9,530 nt of DNA from Heyndrickxia sporothermodurans (GCF_016785185.1 NZ_JAEKDY010000122.1), one strand, 5' to 3'. Positions 1 through 7,505 are shown, numbered from the stretch's first letter. Numbers and translations are program-made. Notes: a model not told the origin generated them from the sequence alone.

Positions 1-6
1 ATCCAT
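1..6 (-). CDS. start codon of a gene leaving the window (probable transposase)
   Basis: ATG at 6-4 and one further codon (GAT) are visible before the window ends. The start is supported by AAGGAGG at 21-15 with eight bases between it and the ATG, and by a sigma-A-like promoter about 60 bases upstream. The product cannot be read. Transposase is inferred only from the position inside a short DNA segment that interrupts another gene. Confidence 0.4.
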
Positions 7-34
7 TATGGAGTCCTCCTTGGTTAACAAATTA

Positions 35-64
35 GGGGTCAATTCATCGACGATTTGACACCCC
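35..64 (-). other. leader hairpin of the left mobile element
   Basis: In the minus-strand transcript GGGGTGTCAA (64-55) can pair with TTGACCCC (42-35), leaving a two-base bulge and a 12-base loop. The predicted transcription start (about 60) falls inside the 5' arm. Only read-through transcripts from outside would therefore carry the full stem. In several insertion sequences such a hairpin limits transposase translation from external transcripts. That role is inference here, because the ribosome binding site (21-15) lies outside the stem. Confidence 0.35.
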
Positions 65-66
65 GC

Positions 67-95
67 ATCATACCAAGAGGGCTCTTTTTGTTCAA
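67..95 (-). promoter_or_regulatory. sigma-A promoter of the left mobile element
   Basis: On the minus strand the -35 is TTGAAC (95-90), followed by a 17-base spacer and the -10 TATGAT (72-67). A TGG precedes the -10, giving an extended -10. Transcription would begin near 60 and run left towards the ATG at 6. It overlaps the last codons of the truncated gerAA-like frame, so it came in with the inserted DNA. Confidence 0.6.
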
Positions 96-1507
96 GTCCC
101 CGAAAATCCTTCTAACAGGAATGCTCCTATAATTAATCCATAGAAGCCAAATGTTGCAGCAAGTATCATGAATAAAAATCGAATTAAGCGAGCGGCAATC
201 GCCATAGAAAAGGATGGCGTTGAAAAGCTAGCAATAGCGGTAATGGAGACGATAATCACCATTGCGGGTGAAACAATTCCAGCTTGCACCGCAGCTTCAC
301 CGATGACTAGGGCACCTACAATCGAAACCGTTTGTCCAACTGCCTTTGGAAGTCTTACCCCTGCTTCACGTAAGATTTCAAAGATCACTTCCATAATGAC
401 TGCCTCTACAAAGGCGGGAAATGGGACCGTTTCCCTTTGGGCAGCGATTGTAATGAGAAGGAGAGTAGGGATCATTTCTTGATGAAAGGTGGTAGCCGCG
501 ATATAAATCGATGGTGCGGTAAGAGAGATGAAAAAAGCTAACACCCTTAATAAACGGATACCTGTTGATATATCAAATCGAGTATAATAATCATCGGCTG
601 CTTGAAAAAACTCTGCAAATAAAGCTGGGGCGGTAAGGATAAATGGCGTTCCATCAACTAAAATGGCAATTCTGCCTTCTAAAATATTTGCAGCAACAAC
701 ATCAGGTCTTTCTGTATGATAGAGTGTCGGAAAAGATGTAAATGTTTGGTCTTCTATAAGCTGTTCAATGTACCCTGATTCCAATATGCTATCGATATCA
801 ATCCGCTTTAATCTTTTTCTAACTTCCTTAATGATGTCATCATTAGCAATGCCGTTAATATACATAATCGCAACATCTGTTTGTGTTTCTTTTCCAATTT
901 TTATCGTTTCAAGCCATAGATTTGGATTTTTGATTCTTTTGCGAATTAAGGCGGTATTAGTTCGAAGGGTTTCGGTGAATCCTTCTCGTGGACCTCGTAT
1001 TGTCGTTTCCGTACTTGGCTCAGAAATTTGTCTCTTTTCCCCACCTATAGTACTCACACTTAATGCCTCATTCGCTTTATCCATCAGGATGATTGTTGCA
1101 CCCGAGAATAACGATTGGAATAAATCATCCCATCTATAAATGGAGGTAATTCCTCCAATGGCAATTATTTCATTCTTTATAAAGTGAAGGGCATGTTCAG
1201 CGGAAACAGGATAGGGAATTTCCTTTTCATGAATTAGACCTTCTAGGATAAAATCATTAATCGTTTTATCGTCAACAAGTCCGTCAGTATAAAGAACCGC
1301 AAAACGGATTGATTCACTTAAATGCATTTTGCGAATCACAATATCGGAACTATTACCTGTCGCTTTAATAATCTTTTTTATATTTTCATCTAAATCGGTT
1401 CCAATCTCATCTTCAGATATGGAGACGGTAGCTTGCCCGCTAATATCCTTCCCTTTTTTTACATTTTGTTTTTTGTTCTTTTTGAAAATTTTCAACCAAT
1501 TGGGCAT
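92..1507 (-). CDS. GerA-family spore germinant receptor A subunit, 3' end disrupted
   Basis: This encodes an A-type subunit of a Ger nutrient-germinant receptor, which sits in the inner membrane of the spore and helps sense germinants. Of 471 residues, 1-310 form the hydrophilic N-terminal domain. It contains the family stretch TERPDVVAANILEGRIAILV (265-284), followed by DGTPF (285-289). Residues from about 315 on form the hydrophobic membrane domain, including the conserved FPAFVEA and REAGVRLPKAVGQTVSIVGA segments. The ATG at 1507 has AGGAG a few bases upstream. The last genuine residues are about 464-465. EGFSGT and the stop are foreign, so roughly 20-40 residues are missing, including the usual RSFGVPY-type tail. 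Partner B and C genes, if present, would lie left of the insertion and may be cut off from this promoter. Homology is clear, but I cannot tell which receptor (GerA, GerB, GerK or other), and function is doubtful. Confidence 0.88.
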   Translation of the reverse strand: MPNWLKIFKKNKKQNVKKGKDISGQATVSISEDEIGTDLDENIKKIIKATGNSSDIVIRKMHLSESIRFAVLYTDGLVDDKTINDFILEGLIHEKEIPYPVSAEHALHFIKNEIIAIGGITSIYRWDDLFQSLFSGATIILMDKANEALSVSTIGGEKRQISEPSTETTIRGPREGFTETLRTNTALIRKRIKNPNLWLETIKIGKETQTDVAIMYINGIANDDIIKEVRKRLKRIDIDSILESGYIEQLIEDQTFTSFPTLYHTERPDVVAANILEGRIAILVDGTPFILTAPALFAEFFQAADDYYTRFDISTGIRLLRVLAFFISLTAPSIYIAATTFHQEMIPTLLLITIAAQRETVPFPAFVEAVIMEVIFEILREAGVRLPKAVGQTVSIVGALVIGEAAVQAGIVSPAMVIIVSITAIASFSTPSFSMAIAARLIRFLFMILAATFGFYGLIIGAFLLEGFSGT

Positions 1508-1642
1508 GATGTCTCCTCATTTTCGTAAGGTTATGTATACTTCAAAATTTCCCCAATCTAAAGGTAAATTATGCAAGTATCAATTATTTTCTAAAAATCG
1601 GAAAAGATAATAGAAGTTATTGTTATGAAAGGATAAGAACAA

Positions 1643-1855
1643 ATGAAATTACTAAGCATCAGTTTTGGTCTACTAGTAGTATTACTATCTTTTGCCGTAG
1701 GAATAGATATGCTCATGGGATACAAACTTCAAAAGGCAATAAACAACGTCATCATCCCTTTCAGCGTCATGGATCCCATCGAAATCATCACACTAAGCTT
1801 CTTCATCCTCCTCCTCCTCATCCAATCACTAAACACAAAACGTCAAAAAAAATAA
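1643..1855 (+). CDS. small two-helix membrane protein of unknown function
   Basis: A 70-residue protein that I do not recognise as a named family. It shows a hydrophobic segment at about 3-24 (LLSISFGLLVVLLSFAVGID), a short polar stretch (YKLQKAINN), then a second hydrophobic segment at about 36-62, and a basic tail (NTKRQKK). The expected topology is two membrane helices with a short loop. AAAGGAT at 1628-1634 lies eight or nine bases before the ATG, which supports the start. It is divergent from the gerAA-like gene, with 135 bp shared between the two starts. No convincing -35/-10 pair was found; GATAAT at 1606-1611 is the best -10-like match. Its stop codon lies inside the first copy of a 15-bp tandem repeat. 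It is plausibly a real gene because of the ribosome binding site and clean hydrophobic pattern, but it could also be species-specific. Confidence 0.65.
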   Translation: MKLLSISFGLLVVLLSFAVGIDMLMGYKLQKAINNVIIPFSVMDPIEIITLSFFILLLLIQSLNTKRQKK

Positions 1856-1876
1856 AGTGCCAAAAAATAAAGTGCC
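1847..1876 (+). repeat. exact 15-bp tandem duplication over a stop codon
   Basis: AAAAAATAAAGTGCC occurs twice without a gap, at 1847-1861 and 1862-1876. The first copy contains the TAA stop (1853-1855) of the small membrane protein gene. The second runs into the GTGCCTGACACC repeat. The pattern fits slippage or a staggered insertion at the left edge of the repeat element. Confidence 0.8.
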
Positions 1877-1940
1877 TGACACCATTTATACAAAAAATGA
1901 AATAAATATTCAAAAAAATGTATAAATGGTGCCTGACACC
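1872..1940. repeat. REP/MITE-like repeat with GTGCCTGACACC motifs and inverted arms
   Basis: GTGCCTGACACC occurs at 1872-1883 and again, in the same orientation, at 1929-1940. A perfect 12-bp inverted repeat is nested with them: CACCATTTATAC (1880-1891) and GTATAAATGGTG (1920-1931), around a 28-base AT-rich loop. The motif itself is a partial palindrome (GGTG...CACC). I recall closely similar GTGCCTGACACC sequences dispersed between genes in many Bacillaceae; this is recollection and not a search result. It lies exactly between two convergent genes, so the stem could also act as a bidirectional transcription terminator or RNA stabiliser. There is no coding potential. Confidence 0.7.
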
Positions 1941-1950
1941 GATATGGTAT

Positions 1951-3654
1951 TTATTGGAGGATGCCGACTTGGTTTAGGCCGTACTCGGTTGCTTGGGCTT
2001 CGGTGCTGTTTTCGCCGTATATGTCAATGGCAGATTGGATAAGTGCTTGCCTGGCATCGCTGAAGTTTGAATCGGGAGTTAGATAAACGGTAAGTGCTCG
2101 GTAATAGATTTGTCCAAGTTTGTCTTTTCCAATTTGTTCTCCTGTTAAGTAGGCAGCATGATTAATGATGGAGGAATTGACATGGACCCCGCCGTTATCT
2201 AGATTAATTGGAAGATGGTAGAATTCATCCATATGTTTTGGATATACACCACTTCCATTTCCGTAAGGAGTGTAGGCTGCGTTCACCGGAAACTTGTTTG
2301 GATTGCTCATACTTCTTAGGGCTGTTCTTCCGGAGGCTTTTGCTTCAGGCGCCATAATATCTTCGCCAATTTCCCAGCTGTCTTCATTCACTAATGCACC
2401 AAAAATATCAGAGAATGCTTCATTGAGTGCACCAGATTCATTTCGGTATTTTAATCCAGCTGTGTGGGTAGTTACTCCATGCGTCATTTCATGAGCAGCT
2501 ACATCAAGCCCAGCTGAAAGGGAAATCATGAACTGTCCGTCCCCGTCACCATAAGTCATTTGTCGTCCATTCCAGAAGGCATTATTATAGCCATCTCCGT
2601 AGTGAACGGTTGACTTTATTTCCATGCCCTTATCATCCAAGGAATTACGGCCATGTTTATCTAAATAATAATGATAAACTTTTTCAGAATTATAATGAGC
2701 ATCGACTGCTGCACGATCATAATCATCATTCCAAGAATTGTTTTTCTTTGCAAATAGTTTACCCGGCAACGGATTAGTTCTTGAATCGAACTCGTTTTCA
2801 AAATCGTAGGTAGTAATTCCTCCTAAATGGTCATGATTAATATCATTTAGAAAAAACATCATTCCATTTCCTAATTTCGGATCTTTCTTTTTGGAAATAT
2901 GAAGTTCGCGTTTTTCTCCTAATACCCCTGTGCCTACACCCTTCATCGGTTTATAATCGTCGCCATCGACGTGCATTAATTCGTTATACATATCTACAAC
3001 GTCGCCTGTTTTTGCATCGATAAATACATCCCAATTTCCAGGATGTTCCCCAAGAAAATTCACATTTACTTTATAAGCAACATAGTTTTCACCATTAAAA
3101 GGATAAACTACCAACTCTTGAGTAGGTTCATAGTCTAAGTCTTTTGGTGCAGAGACGATCTCCTTCGCTTTTTCAATGGCCTGATCTGCAGTAATTTTTG
3201 CTTTTGTATTTAAATCTACCTCTGCGATATCATTACTATATTGGCCGTTGACAGTTTGTACGGTCCCTTCTTTGTCATAATGGACAATGACTTCAGCACC
3301 CTCTACCGGGATTCCATTTTTTGTTTGTTGCAAACGTACATGGGTCATACCAAATTTATCAATCTCCATTTTTTTGACCTTTAAGTGTTTCGCAGGTTCC
3401 TTCATTTTTAAGAGATTCTTGTTTTTTTCAACATAATTAATTGCTGCAACATCTTTTTTCTTCTTTACTCCTAGCTTCTTAGCAAAGATAGAATGGTTGG
3501 TATCCCTTTTTAAACTTTTCTTGGCATCCATCTTTTGAATCTTTGGATATCCTGAATCATCGGGCTGAATTGCATAAGCAGCACCTCCGGAAAACGATCC
3601 TCCTATAATTGCCGCAGACAAAATCATAGGAATAACGAATTTTTTCTTATTCAT
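1951..3654 (-). CDS. npr: secreted thermolysin-type neutral metalloprotease (bacillolysin, M4)
   Basis: A zinc endopeptidase made as a 567-residue preproenzyme and released outside the cell to digest protein. Residues 1-28 are a Sec signal peptide ending in AYA. An FTP-type propeptide region spans about 69-140 and a PepSY-like region about 153-222; these act as foldase and inhibitor and are removed on maturation. The mature enzyme starts near 225-240. Its zinc site is HEMTH (388-392), with the third ligand Glu412 in NEAFSD. The 20-residue spacing from His392 matches thermolysin. His491 in GGVHVNS corresponds to thermolysin His231. Length fits the family (about 520-570). The ATG at 3654 is preceded by GAGGAGGA (3667-3660). 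It is convergent with the small membrane protein gene and divergent from nagZ. All key residues are present, so it should be active. Whether it is the NprE, NprB or Nap type cannot be settled by eye. Confidence 0.95.
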   Translation of the reverse strand: MNKKKFVIPMILSAAIIGGSFSGGAAYAIQPDDSGYPKIQKMDAKKSLKRDTNHSIFAKKLGVKKKKDVAAINYVEKNKNLLKMKEPAKHLKVKKMEIDKFGMTHVRLQQTKNGIPVEGAEVIVHYDKEGTVQTVNGQYSNDIAEVDLNTKAKITADQAIEKAKEIVSAPKDLDYEPTQELVVYPFNGENYVAYKVNVNFLGEHPGNWDVFIDAKTGDVVDMYNELMHVDGDDYKPMKGVGTGVLGEKRELHISKKKDPKLGNGMMFFLNDINHDHLGGITTYDFENEFDSRTNPLPGKLFAKKNNSWNDDYDRAAVDAHYNSEKVYHYYLDKHGRNSLDDKGMEIKSTVHYGDGYNNAFWNGRQMTYGDGDGQFMISLSAGLDVAAHEMTHGVTTHTAGLKYRNESGALNEAFSDIFGALVNEDSWEIGEDIMAPEAKASGRTALRSMSNPNKFPVNAAYTPYGNGSGVYPKHMDEFYHLPINLDNGGVHVNSSIINHAAYLTGEQIGKDKLGQIYYRALTVYLTPDSNFSDARQALIQSAIDIYGENSTEAQATEYGLNQVGILQ

Positions 3655-4030
3655 TCAATCTCCTCCTCTACTAGATTATGTCAAGTTTATAGAAAAAATA
3701 GATAGAATAATAGTAACTTTCAGACTATTTTAACCTTAGGCAAAAAATCATGTGAAAGTAAGTAAAACACATATTAATTAGTTTTAAAGAAATCGATTAT
3801 AAAACTGGTCTATGTCTATTTACATTGTCTTTTTCGCAAGCATTTTGGGCATGATTGTGTATTGAATGCCGCTTTCGAAAATATGTAAAAAGACTTAGGC
3901 ATCCAGATATGAATATAGGGAATCTTCTAAATAAAAAAGGGCAAAAGTTATATAGACAAATTCATCAGTATTGATAGACTTTAATACAAGTAAGCCCTTA
4001 CAAAAATTTGAACTTAGGGGAGGAAAACAA
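3655..4030. other. divergent intergenic region between protease and nagZ
   Basis: 376 AT-rich bases separate two divergent starts and should hold both promoters. Besides the two ribosome binding sites and the weak protease -10, I see a 7-bp inverted repeat, AGTTTTA (3780-3786) and TAAAACT (3800-3806). I found no sigma-A pair with good matches in both boxes for nagZ; TTCTAA (3923-3928), 17 bases, then TTATAT is the best spaced and is poor. No clear catabolite-repression (cre) site was found. No gene, RNA gene or larger repeat is visible. Confidence 0.6.
3675..3683 (-). promoter_or_regulatory. possible extended -10 promoter of the protease gene
   Basis: On the minus strand TGACATAAT (3683-3675) matches an extended -10 (TGn followed by CATAAT, one mismatch to TATAAT). 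No good -35 lies 16-18 bases upstream. A start about seven bases downstream would give a leader of roughly 15-20 bases containing the ribosome binding site. This is weak evidence on its own. Confidence 0.25.
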
Positions 4031-5803
4031 ATGCCTAAAAAAATTTGGGTGTTCATGCTGACATTCGTGTTTCTGCTTTCATTAATGTTGCCAAATGCAC
4101 CAACTGCTCAGGCAAAGGGAAAATCGAAGGGGAACCAGGAGAAGATAGCTAAAAAGTGGGTGAAGAAAAAGCTGAAAAGCATGTCTGTCGAAGAAAAAGT
4201 CGGACAGCTTTTTATCATTCATGCATATGGAAAAACACCTACCGACCCAGACTATACGGAAACAAATTTAAACTCCAAACGCGGAGGGGCAAATTATAAA
4301 GAAATTATCGAGAAATTCCATATCGGTGGAGTCATCTATTTTAATTGGAACGACAATATTGGCACCCCTATTAATCCGAAACAAGTCCAAGCATTATCTA
4401 ATGGACTACAAAAGATTGCTTTGAAACAAAAATCAAAGATTCCTTTATTCATATCAACCGACCAAGAAGGTGGAATCGTCGCACGTGTCACCGAACCAGC
4501 AACTGTATTGCCTGGAAACATGGCGCTAGGTGCAACTAAATCTGTGACTTATGCAAAAAAATCGGCGGAAATTATCGGAACAGAGTTAAAAAGTTTAGGA
4601 ATAAATATGGATTTCGCTCCTGACTTAGATGTTAATGTGAATCCGGAAAATCCAGTCATTGGCGTACGTTCTTACTCTGAAAACCCCAATTTAGTAGGAA
4701 CCTTAGGAACTGCACAGATTGAAGGATTACAAAAGCAAAATGTCATTGCAACAGGAAAGCATTTTCCAGGTCATGGAGATACCAATGTCGATTCCCATTA
4801 TGGGCTACCAATTGTGAATCATGATTTAAAGACGCTTTACGAAGTTGATTTAAACCCATTTAGGACAGCGATTAAATCCGGTGTTGATGCGATCATGACG
4901 GCGCATATCGTCGTTCCGGCTTTAGATTCTTCCGGCTTACCGGCGACATTGTCCAAACCGATTATGACCGGGGTTCTTCGAAATCAGCTTAAGTATGATG
5001 GATTAATAATTACCGACAGTTTAGATATGTCAGGAGCAAATGTCTTGCCTGCTGATCAAGTGCCAGTAGCAGCGTTCGAAGCAGGGGCAGATATTTTACT
5101 TAATCCACCAGATGTTGAAATTGCCTATAAATCTATATTAAAAGCAGTAAAAACAAAGAAAATTAGTAAAAAGCGCCTTGATCAATCAGTAACTCGAATT
5201 CTGCTAGCGAAATATAAGCGTGGGATTATCAAACAGCCACTCACAAAGGAAAAAATGCTTAAAAAAATAGGAACACCAGAAAATCTAAAGATGGCAGATG
5301 AAATCACTGAAAAAAGCATTACATTAATTAAAAATGATCATCACACTCTACCTCTTAAGCGCAATCAAAAAGTGTTAATTACCGGCCCAACGACGGCAAA
5401 TTCTGAAAGACTAGGCACACTACTAACCGATAAAGGTTTGGACGCTATCGCCTATGGCACAAATACTTCACCAACTGCAGCGGAAATTCAAACGGCAGTG
5501 GATAAAGCAAAAAACACTGAGGTCATCGTGGTTGCCACGTATAATGCGAATACAAATACTGCCCAGCAAACAATGGTTAAAACACTAAAACAAACAGGTA
5601 AACCTGTTGTAATTGCATCGATGAGAAATCCATACGATATTATGTCATTTCCCGAGGTAGATGCGAATATTTTAACCTATGGAAATCGTGATATCTCAAC
5701 AAGAGCACTGGCAAAGGCGTTAGTAGGAGAAATTTCACCAAGTGGAAAGCTTCCGGTTACAATTCCCGGTCTATATTCATTTGGTACGGGACTACATTAT
5801 TAA
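4031..5803 (+). CDS. nagZ: secreted beta-N-acetylglucosaminidase NagZ (GH3), two-domain form
   Basis: A family-3 glycosidase that removes non-reducing-end GlcNAc from muropeptides outside the cell. With the start at 4031 it has 590 residues. AGGGGAGG (4016-4023) sits seven bases before this ATG, and it begins a signal peptide (1-28, ending AQA). An in-frame ATG at 3971 adds 20 residues without a ribosome binding site and would bury the signal peptide, so I reject it. The barrel domain covers about 50-400, with STDQEGG (142-148) in the substrate pocket. KHFPGHGD (243-250) leads to DSH at 254-256, giving the Asp254-His256 general acid/base dyad typical of NagZ. Asp329 in ITDSLDM is the expected nucleophile. 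A C-terminal alpha/beta domain spans about 420-590, as in B. subtilis NagZ. It is the first gene of a three-gene operon, with its stop 15 bases before the amiE start. Confidence 0.95.
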   Translation: MPKKIWVFMLTFVFLLSLMLPNAPTAQAKGKSKGNQEKIAKKWVKKKLKSMSVEEKVGQLFIIHAYGKTPTDPDYTETNLNSKRGGANYKEIIEKFHIGGVIYFNWNDNIGTPINPKQVQALSNGLQKIALKQKSKIPLFISTDQEGGIVARVTEPATVLPGNMALGATKSVTYAKKSAEIIGTELKSLGINMDFAPDLDVNVNPENPVIGVRSYSENPNLVGTLGTAQIEGLQKQNVIATGKHFPGHGDTNVDSHYGLPIVNHDLKTLYEVDLNPFRTAIKSGVDAIMTAHIVVPALDSSGLPATLSKPIMTGVLRNQLKYDGLIITDSLDMSGANVLPADQVPVAAFEAGADILLNPPDVEIAYKSILKAVKTKKISKKRLDQSVTRILLAKYKRGIIKQPLTKEKMLKKIGTPENLKMADEITEKSITLIKNDHHTLPLKRNQKVLITGPTTANSERLGTLLTDKGLDAIAYGTNTSPTAAEIQTAVDKAKNTEVIVVATYNANTNTAQQTMVKTLKQTGKPVVIASMRNPYDIMSFPEVDANILTYGNRDISTRALAKALVGEISPSGKLPVTIPGLYSFGTGLHY

Positions 5804-5821
5804 TAGGGGGAGATCCAATTG
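5804..5821 (+). promoter_or_regulatory. ribosome binding site that fixes the TTG start of amiE
   Basis: TAGGGGGAG (5804-5812) begins right after the nagZ stop codon (5801-5803) and lies six bases before TTG (5819-5821). The next in-frame ATG (5882) would remove most of the signal peptide, so the TTG is preferred. Confidence 0.75.
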
Positions 5822-7486
5822 AACAAGAAAATCATTAAAACATGTTCAGTGGCCTTGTTGAGTACAACTTTATTGTTTTCAATGCAGGGGATATCAACAA
5901 TAGAAGCAAGCAAGCGAGATGATGTGATGCAAACAAAATATACATGGGATCATCCTGGACCATCTTTACCCGTCTTACTATCGGGAAAGCCTAAGCAAGC
6001 CGGAATGTCTGAAGCCCCATTAAAAGAAATGGATTCAATTATTAATGATGCAATCAATCAAAAAGTCATGCCCGGTGCTGTCACCTATGTTGCAAGAAAA
6101 GGAGTGACGGTAAAACATCAAGCATATGGATATGCCTATCGTTATACGGATGATCAGTTTACTGAAACCAATCAACCCATCCAAATGAAAAAAGATACGA
6201 TTTTTGATATAGCTTCCATTAGTAAAATTTTCACTTCGATTGCAGCGATGCAGTTATATGAAAAAGGAAAATTCAAACTAGATGATCCTGTAGCTAAGTA
6301 CATTCCGGAATTTGCGGAAAACGGCAAGGAAACAGTCACGATACGTCAACTAATGACCCATACTTCTGGATTTGAACCAGGAATTCTCGTTTATAAAATG
6401 GGCACATCAAGAGCGGATAGGTTAGAGATTGTGTTAAAGCATAAGCTCACGAATGCTCCGGGAACAACTTACACGTATAGTGATTTGAATATGATTACTT
6501 TAGGTGTTCTTGTGGAAAGGCTGTCAGGGCAAAGGCAAGATGAGTATGTAAAAGAACATATTACGAAACCGCTTGGCATGAAGGATACGATGTACAATCC
6601 ACCTGCATCTTTGAAATCAAGAATTGCTGCAACTGAATATCAACCTTGGACGAATAGAGGTCTCGTATGGGGGCAAGTACATGATGAAAATTCCTGGTCC
6701 CTCGATGGTGTAGCAGGACATGCGGGCGTCTTTTCAACCGCCAATGATCTAGCTATCCTAGGACAGACATTTTTAAATGAAGGGAAATACGGTCATTCTC
6801 GAATTTTAAAAGCTTCAACGGTGAAGTTAATGGAGAAAAATATGAATCAAGCATTTCCGGGGGACGATCATGGTCTTGGCTATGAATTGAATCAAGGATG
6901 GTATATGGATGGGTTTGCAGATGAAAATACGATGGGCCATACAGGATATACAGGAACTTCATTAGTGATTAGTCCAAAAAACCAAACAGTTGTTATTCTT
7001 TTAACGAATCGAGTTCATCCATCCCGCAATACAGTTTCAACGAACCAAACGAGAAGACTTGTAGCTAGACAAGCCGGAGACGCGATTCCTGTTGAGATGA
7101 AAGGAAAGAAACAAGCGTGGTTCGCTGGTTATGGAGATAACAAAAAATCAATATTACAAGCAGAAGTAGACATTAAAAAACCTGCAACACTTACGTTCGA
7201 AACATGGTATAGAATTGAGAAGGATGCCGATTATGGTAAGATGGAAATTTCTAACGACGGTAAGAGTTGGACGTCACTTGGAACGGAATATACAGGATCG
7301 AGTGTCAAATGGAAAAAAGCAACCTATTCGATTCCTGCAGGTACAAAATTTATTCGCTTTCAATATGAGACGGATGCTTCAGTAAACGGAAGAGGATGGT
7401 ATATCGCAGATCCGCAGATTAAGTCAAAAGGTAAAAAAGTAAAGCTTCATTTTAATAGTACTGATTGGGAATTAAGAAATCGCTAG
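5819..7486 (+). CDS. amiE: secreted AmiE-type serine hydrolase (MurNAc-L-Ala amidase) with extra C-terminal domain
   Basis: Penicillin-binding/class-C beta-lactamase fold. The B. subtilis homologue AmiE (YbbE) cleaves the bond between MurNAc and the L-Ala of the stem peptide after NagZ removes GlcNAc. The start is TTG, placed six bases after TAGGGGGAG (5804-5812); it gives a signal peptide ending near residue 30 (IEA). Catalytic motifs are SISK (Ser133, Lys136), Tyr-Ser-Asp (220-222) in place of Tyr-x-Asn, and HTG (374-376) in place of KTG. The length is 555, against about 440 for B. subtilis AmiE. The excess lies at about 425-555 and is rich in beta strands (ISNDGKSWTSLG, RFQYETD, GRGWYIADPQI). 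It resembles the beta-sandwich found at the C-terminus of M6 immune-inhibitor-A-like proteases and in some carbohydrate-binding modules. It may bind wall polymer; that is inference. The domain is in frame with no sign of a break. Substrate assignment rests mainly on the operon. Confidence 0.88.
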   Translation: MNKKIIKTCSVALLSTTLLFSMQGISTIEASKRDDVMQTKYTWDHPGPSLPVLLSGKPKQAGMSEAPLKEMDSIINDAINQKVMPGAVTYVARKGVTVKHQAYGYAYRYTDDQFTETNQPIQMKKDTIFDIASISKIFTSIAAMQLYEKGKFKLDDPVAKYIPEFAENGKETVTIRQLMTHTSGFEPGILVYKMGTSRADRLEIVLKHKLTNAPGTTYTYSDLNMITLGVLVERLSGQRQDEYVKEHITKPLGMKDTMYNPPASLKSRIAATEYQPWTNRGLVWGQVHDENSWSLDGVAGHAGVFSTANDLAILGQTFLNEGKYGHSRILKASTVKLMEKNMNQAFPGDDHGLGYELNQGWYMDGFADENTMGHTGYTGTSLVISPKNQTVVILLTNRVHPSRNTVSTNQTRRLVARQAGDAIPVEMKGKKQAWFAGYGDNKKSILQAEVDIKKPATLTFETWYRIEKDADYGKMEISNDGKSWTSLGTEYTGSSVKWKKATYSIPAGTKFIRFQYETDASVNGRGWYIADPQIKSKGKKVKLHFNSTDWELRNR

Positions 7487-7505
7487 GTTAAGGAGAATGT
7501 AGAAA

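Larger units (their letters stand above)
1..115 (-). mobile_element. 5' end of a probable insertion sequence, reading leftward out of the window
   Basis: Reading the minus strand, the gerAA-like frame loses family similarity near 118-110. What follows is unrelated DNA with its own expression signals: a promoter (95-67), a hairpin-forming leader (64-35), a Shine-Dalgarno AAGGAGG (21-15) and an ATG at 6-4. A promoter, leader and start packed into about 110 bases right after a gene break is the usual layout of the 5' end of an insertion sequence. The inner inverted-repeat boundary, the target duplication and the transposase lie partly or wholly outside the window, so the family cannot be named. 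The start Met-Asp would suit several transposase families. The exact junction is uncertain by several bases. The alternative is a non-IS rearrangement that joined another gene's upstream region here. Confidence 0.6.

Noticed and set aside
168..1610. Plus-strand open frames at 168-482, 768-1139 and 1329-1610
   Set aside because: They lie opposite the gerAA-like coding sequence, have no supporting start signals and no recognisable protein content. They are shadows.
1847..1940. CRISPR array
   Set aside because: There are only two motif copies, with nested inverted arms and no regular spacers.
3676..3690. TTGACA on the minus strand as a -35 of the protease promoter
   Set aside because: A -10 at normal spacing would fall on the ribosome binding site or start codon, leaving no leader. 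Only the overlapping extended -10 reading is possible.
3740..3900. Catabolite-repression (cre) sites upstream of nagZ
   Set aside because: Near matches such as the stretch around 3863-3880 lack the central CG at the right position, so I could not support one.
3971..4030. Upstream in-frame ATG of nagZ giving a 610-residue protein
   Set aside because: It has no ribosome binding site and would place 20 polar residues before the signal peptide. The ATG at 4031 has AGGGGAGG at seven bases.
7489..7499. AAGGAG followed by ATG-TAG just after amiE, as a start-stop element
   Set aside because: The Shine-Dalgarno is too close to the ATG, and the stretch is most simply explained by chance in a purine-rich spacer.
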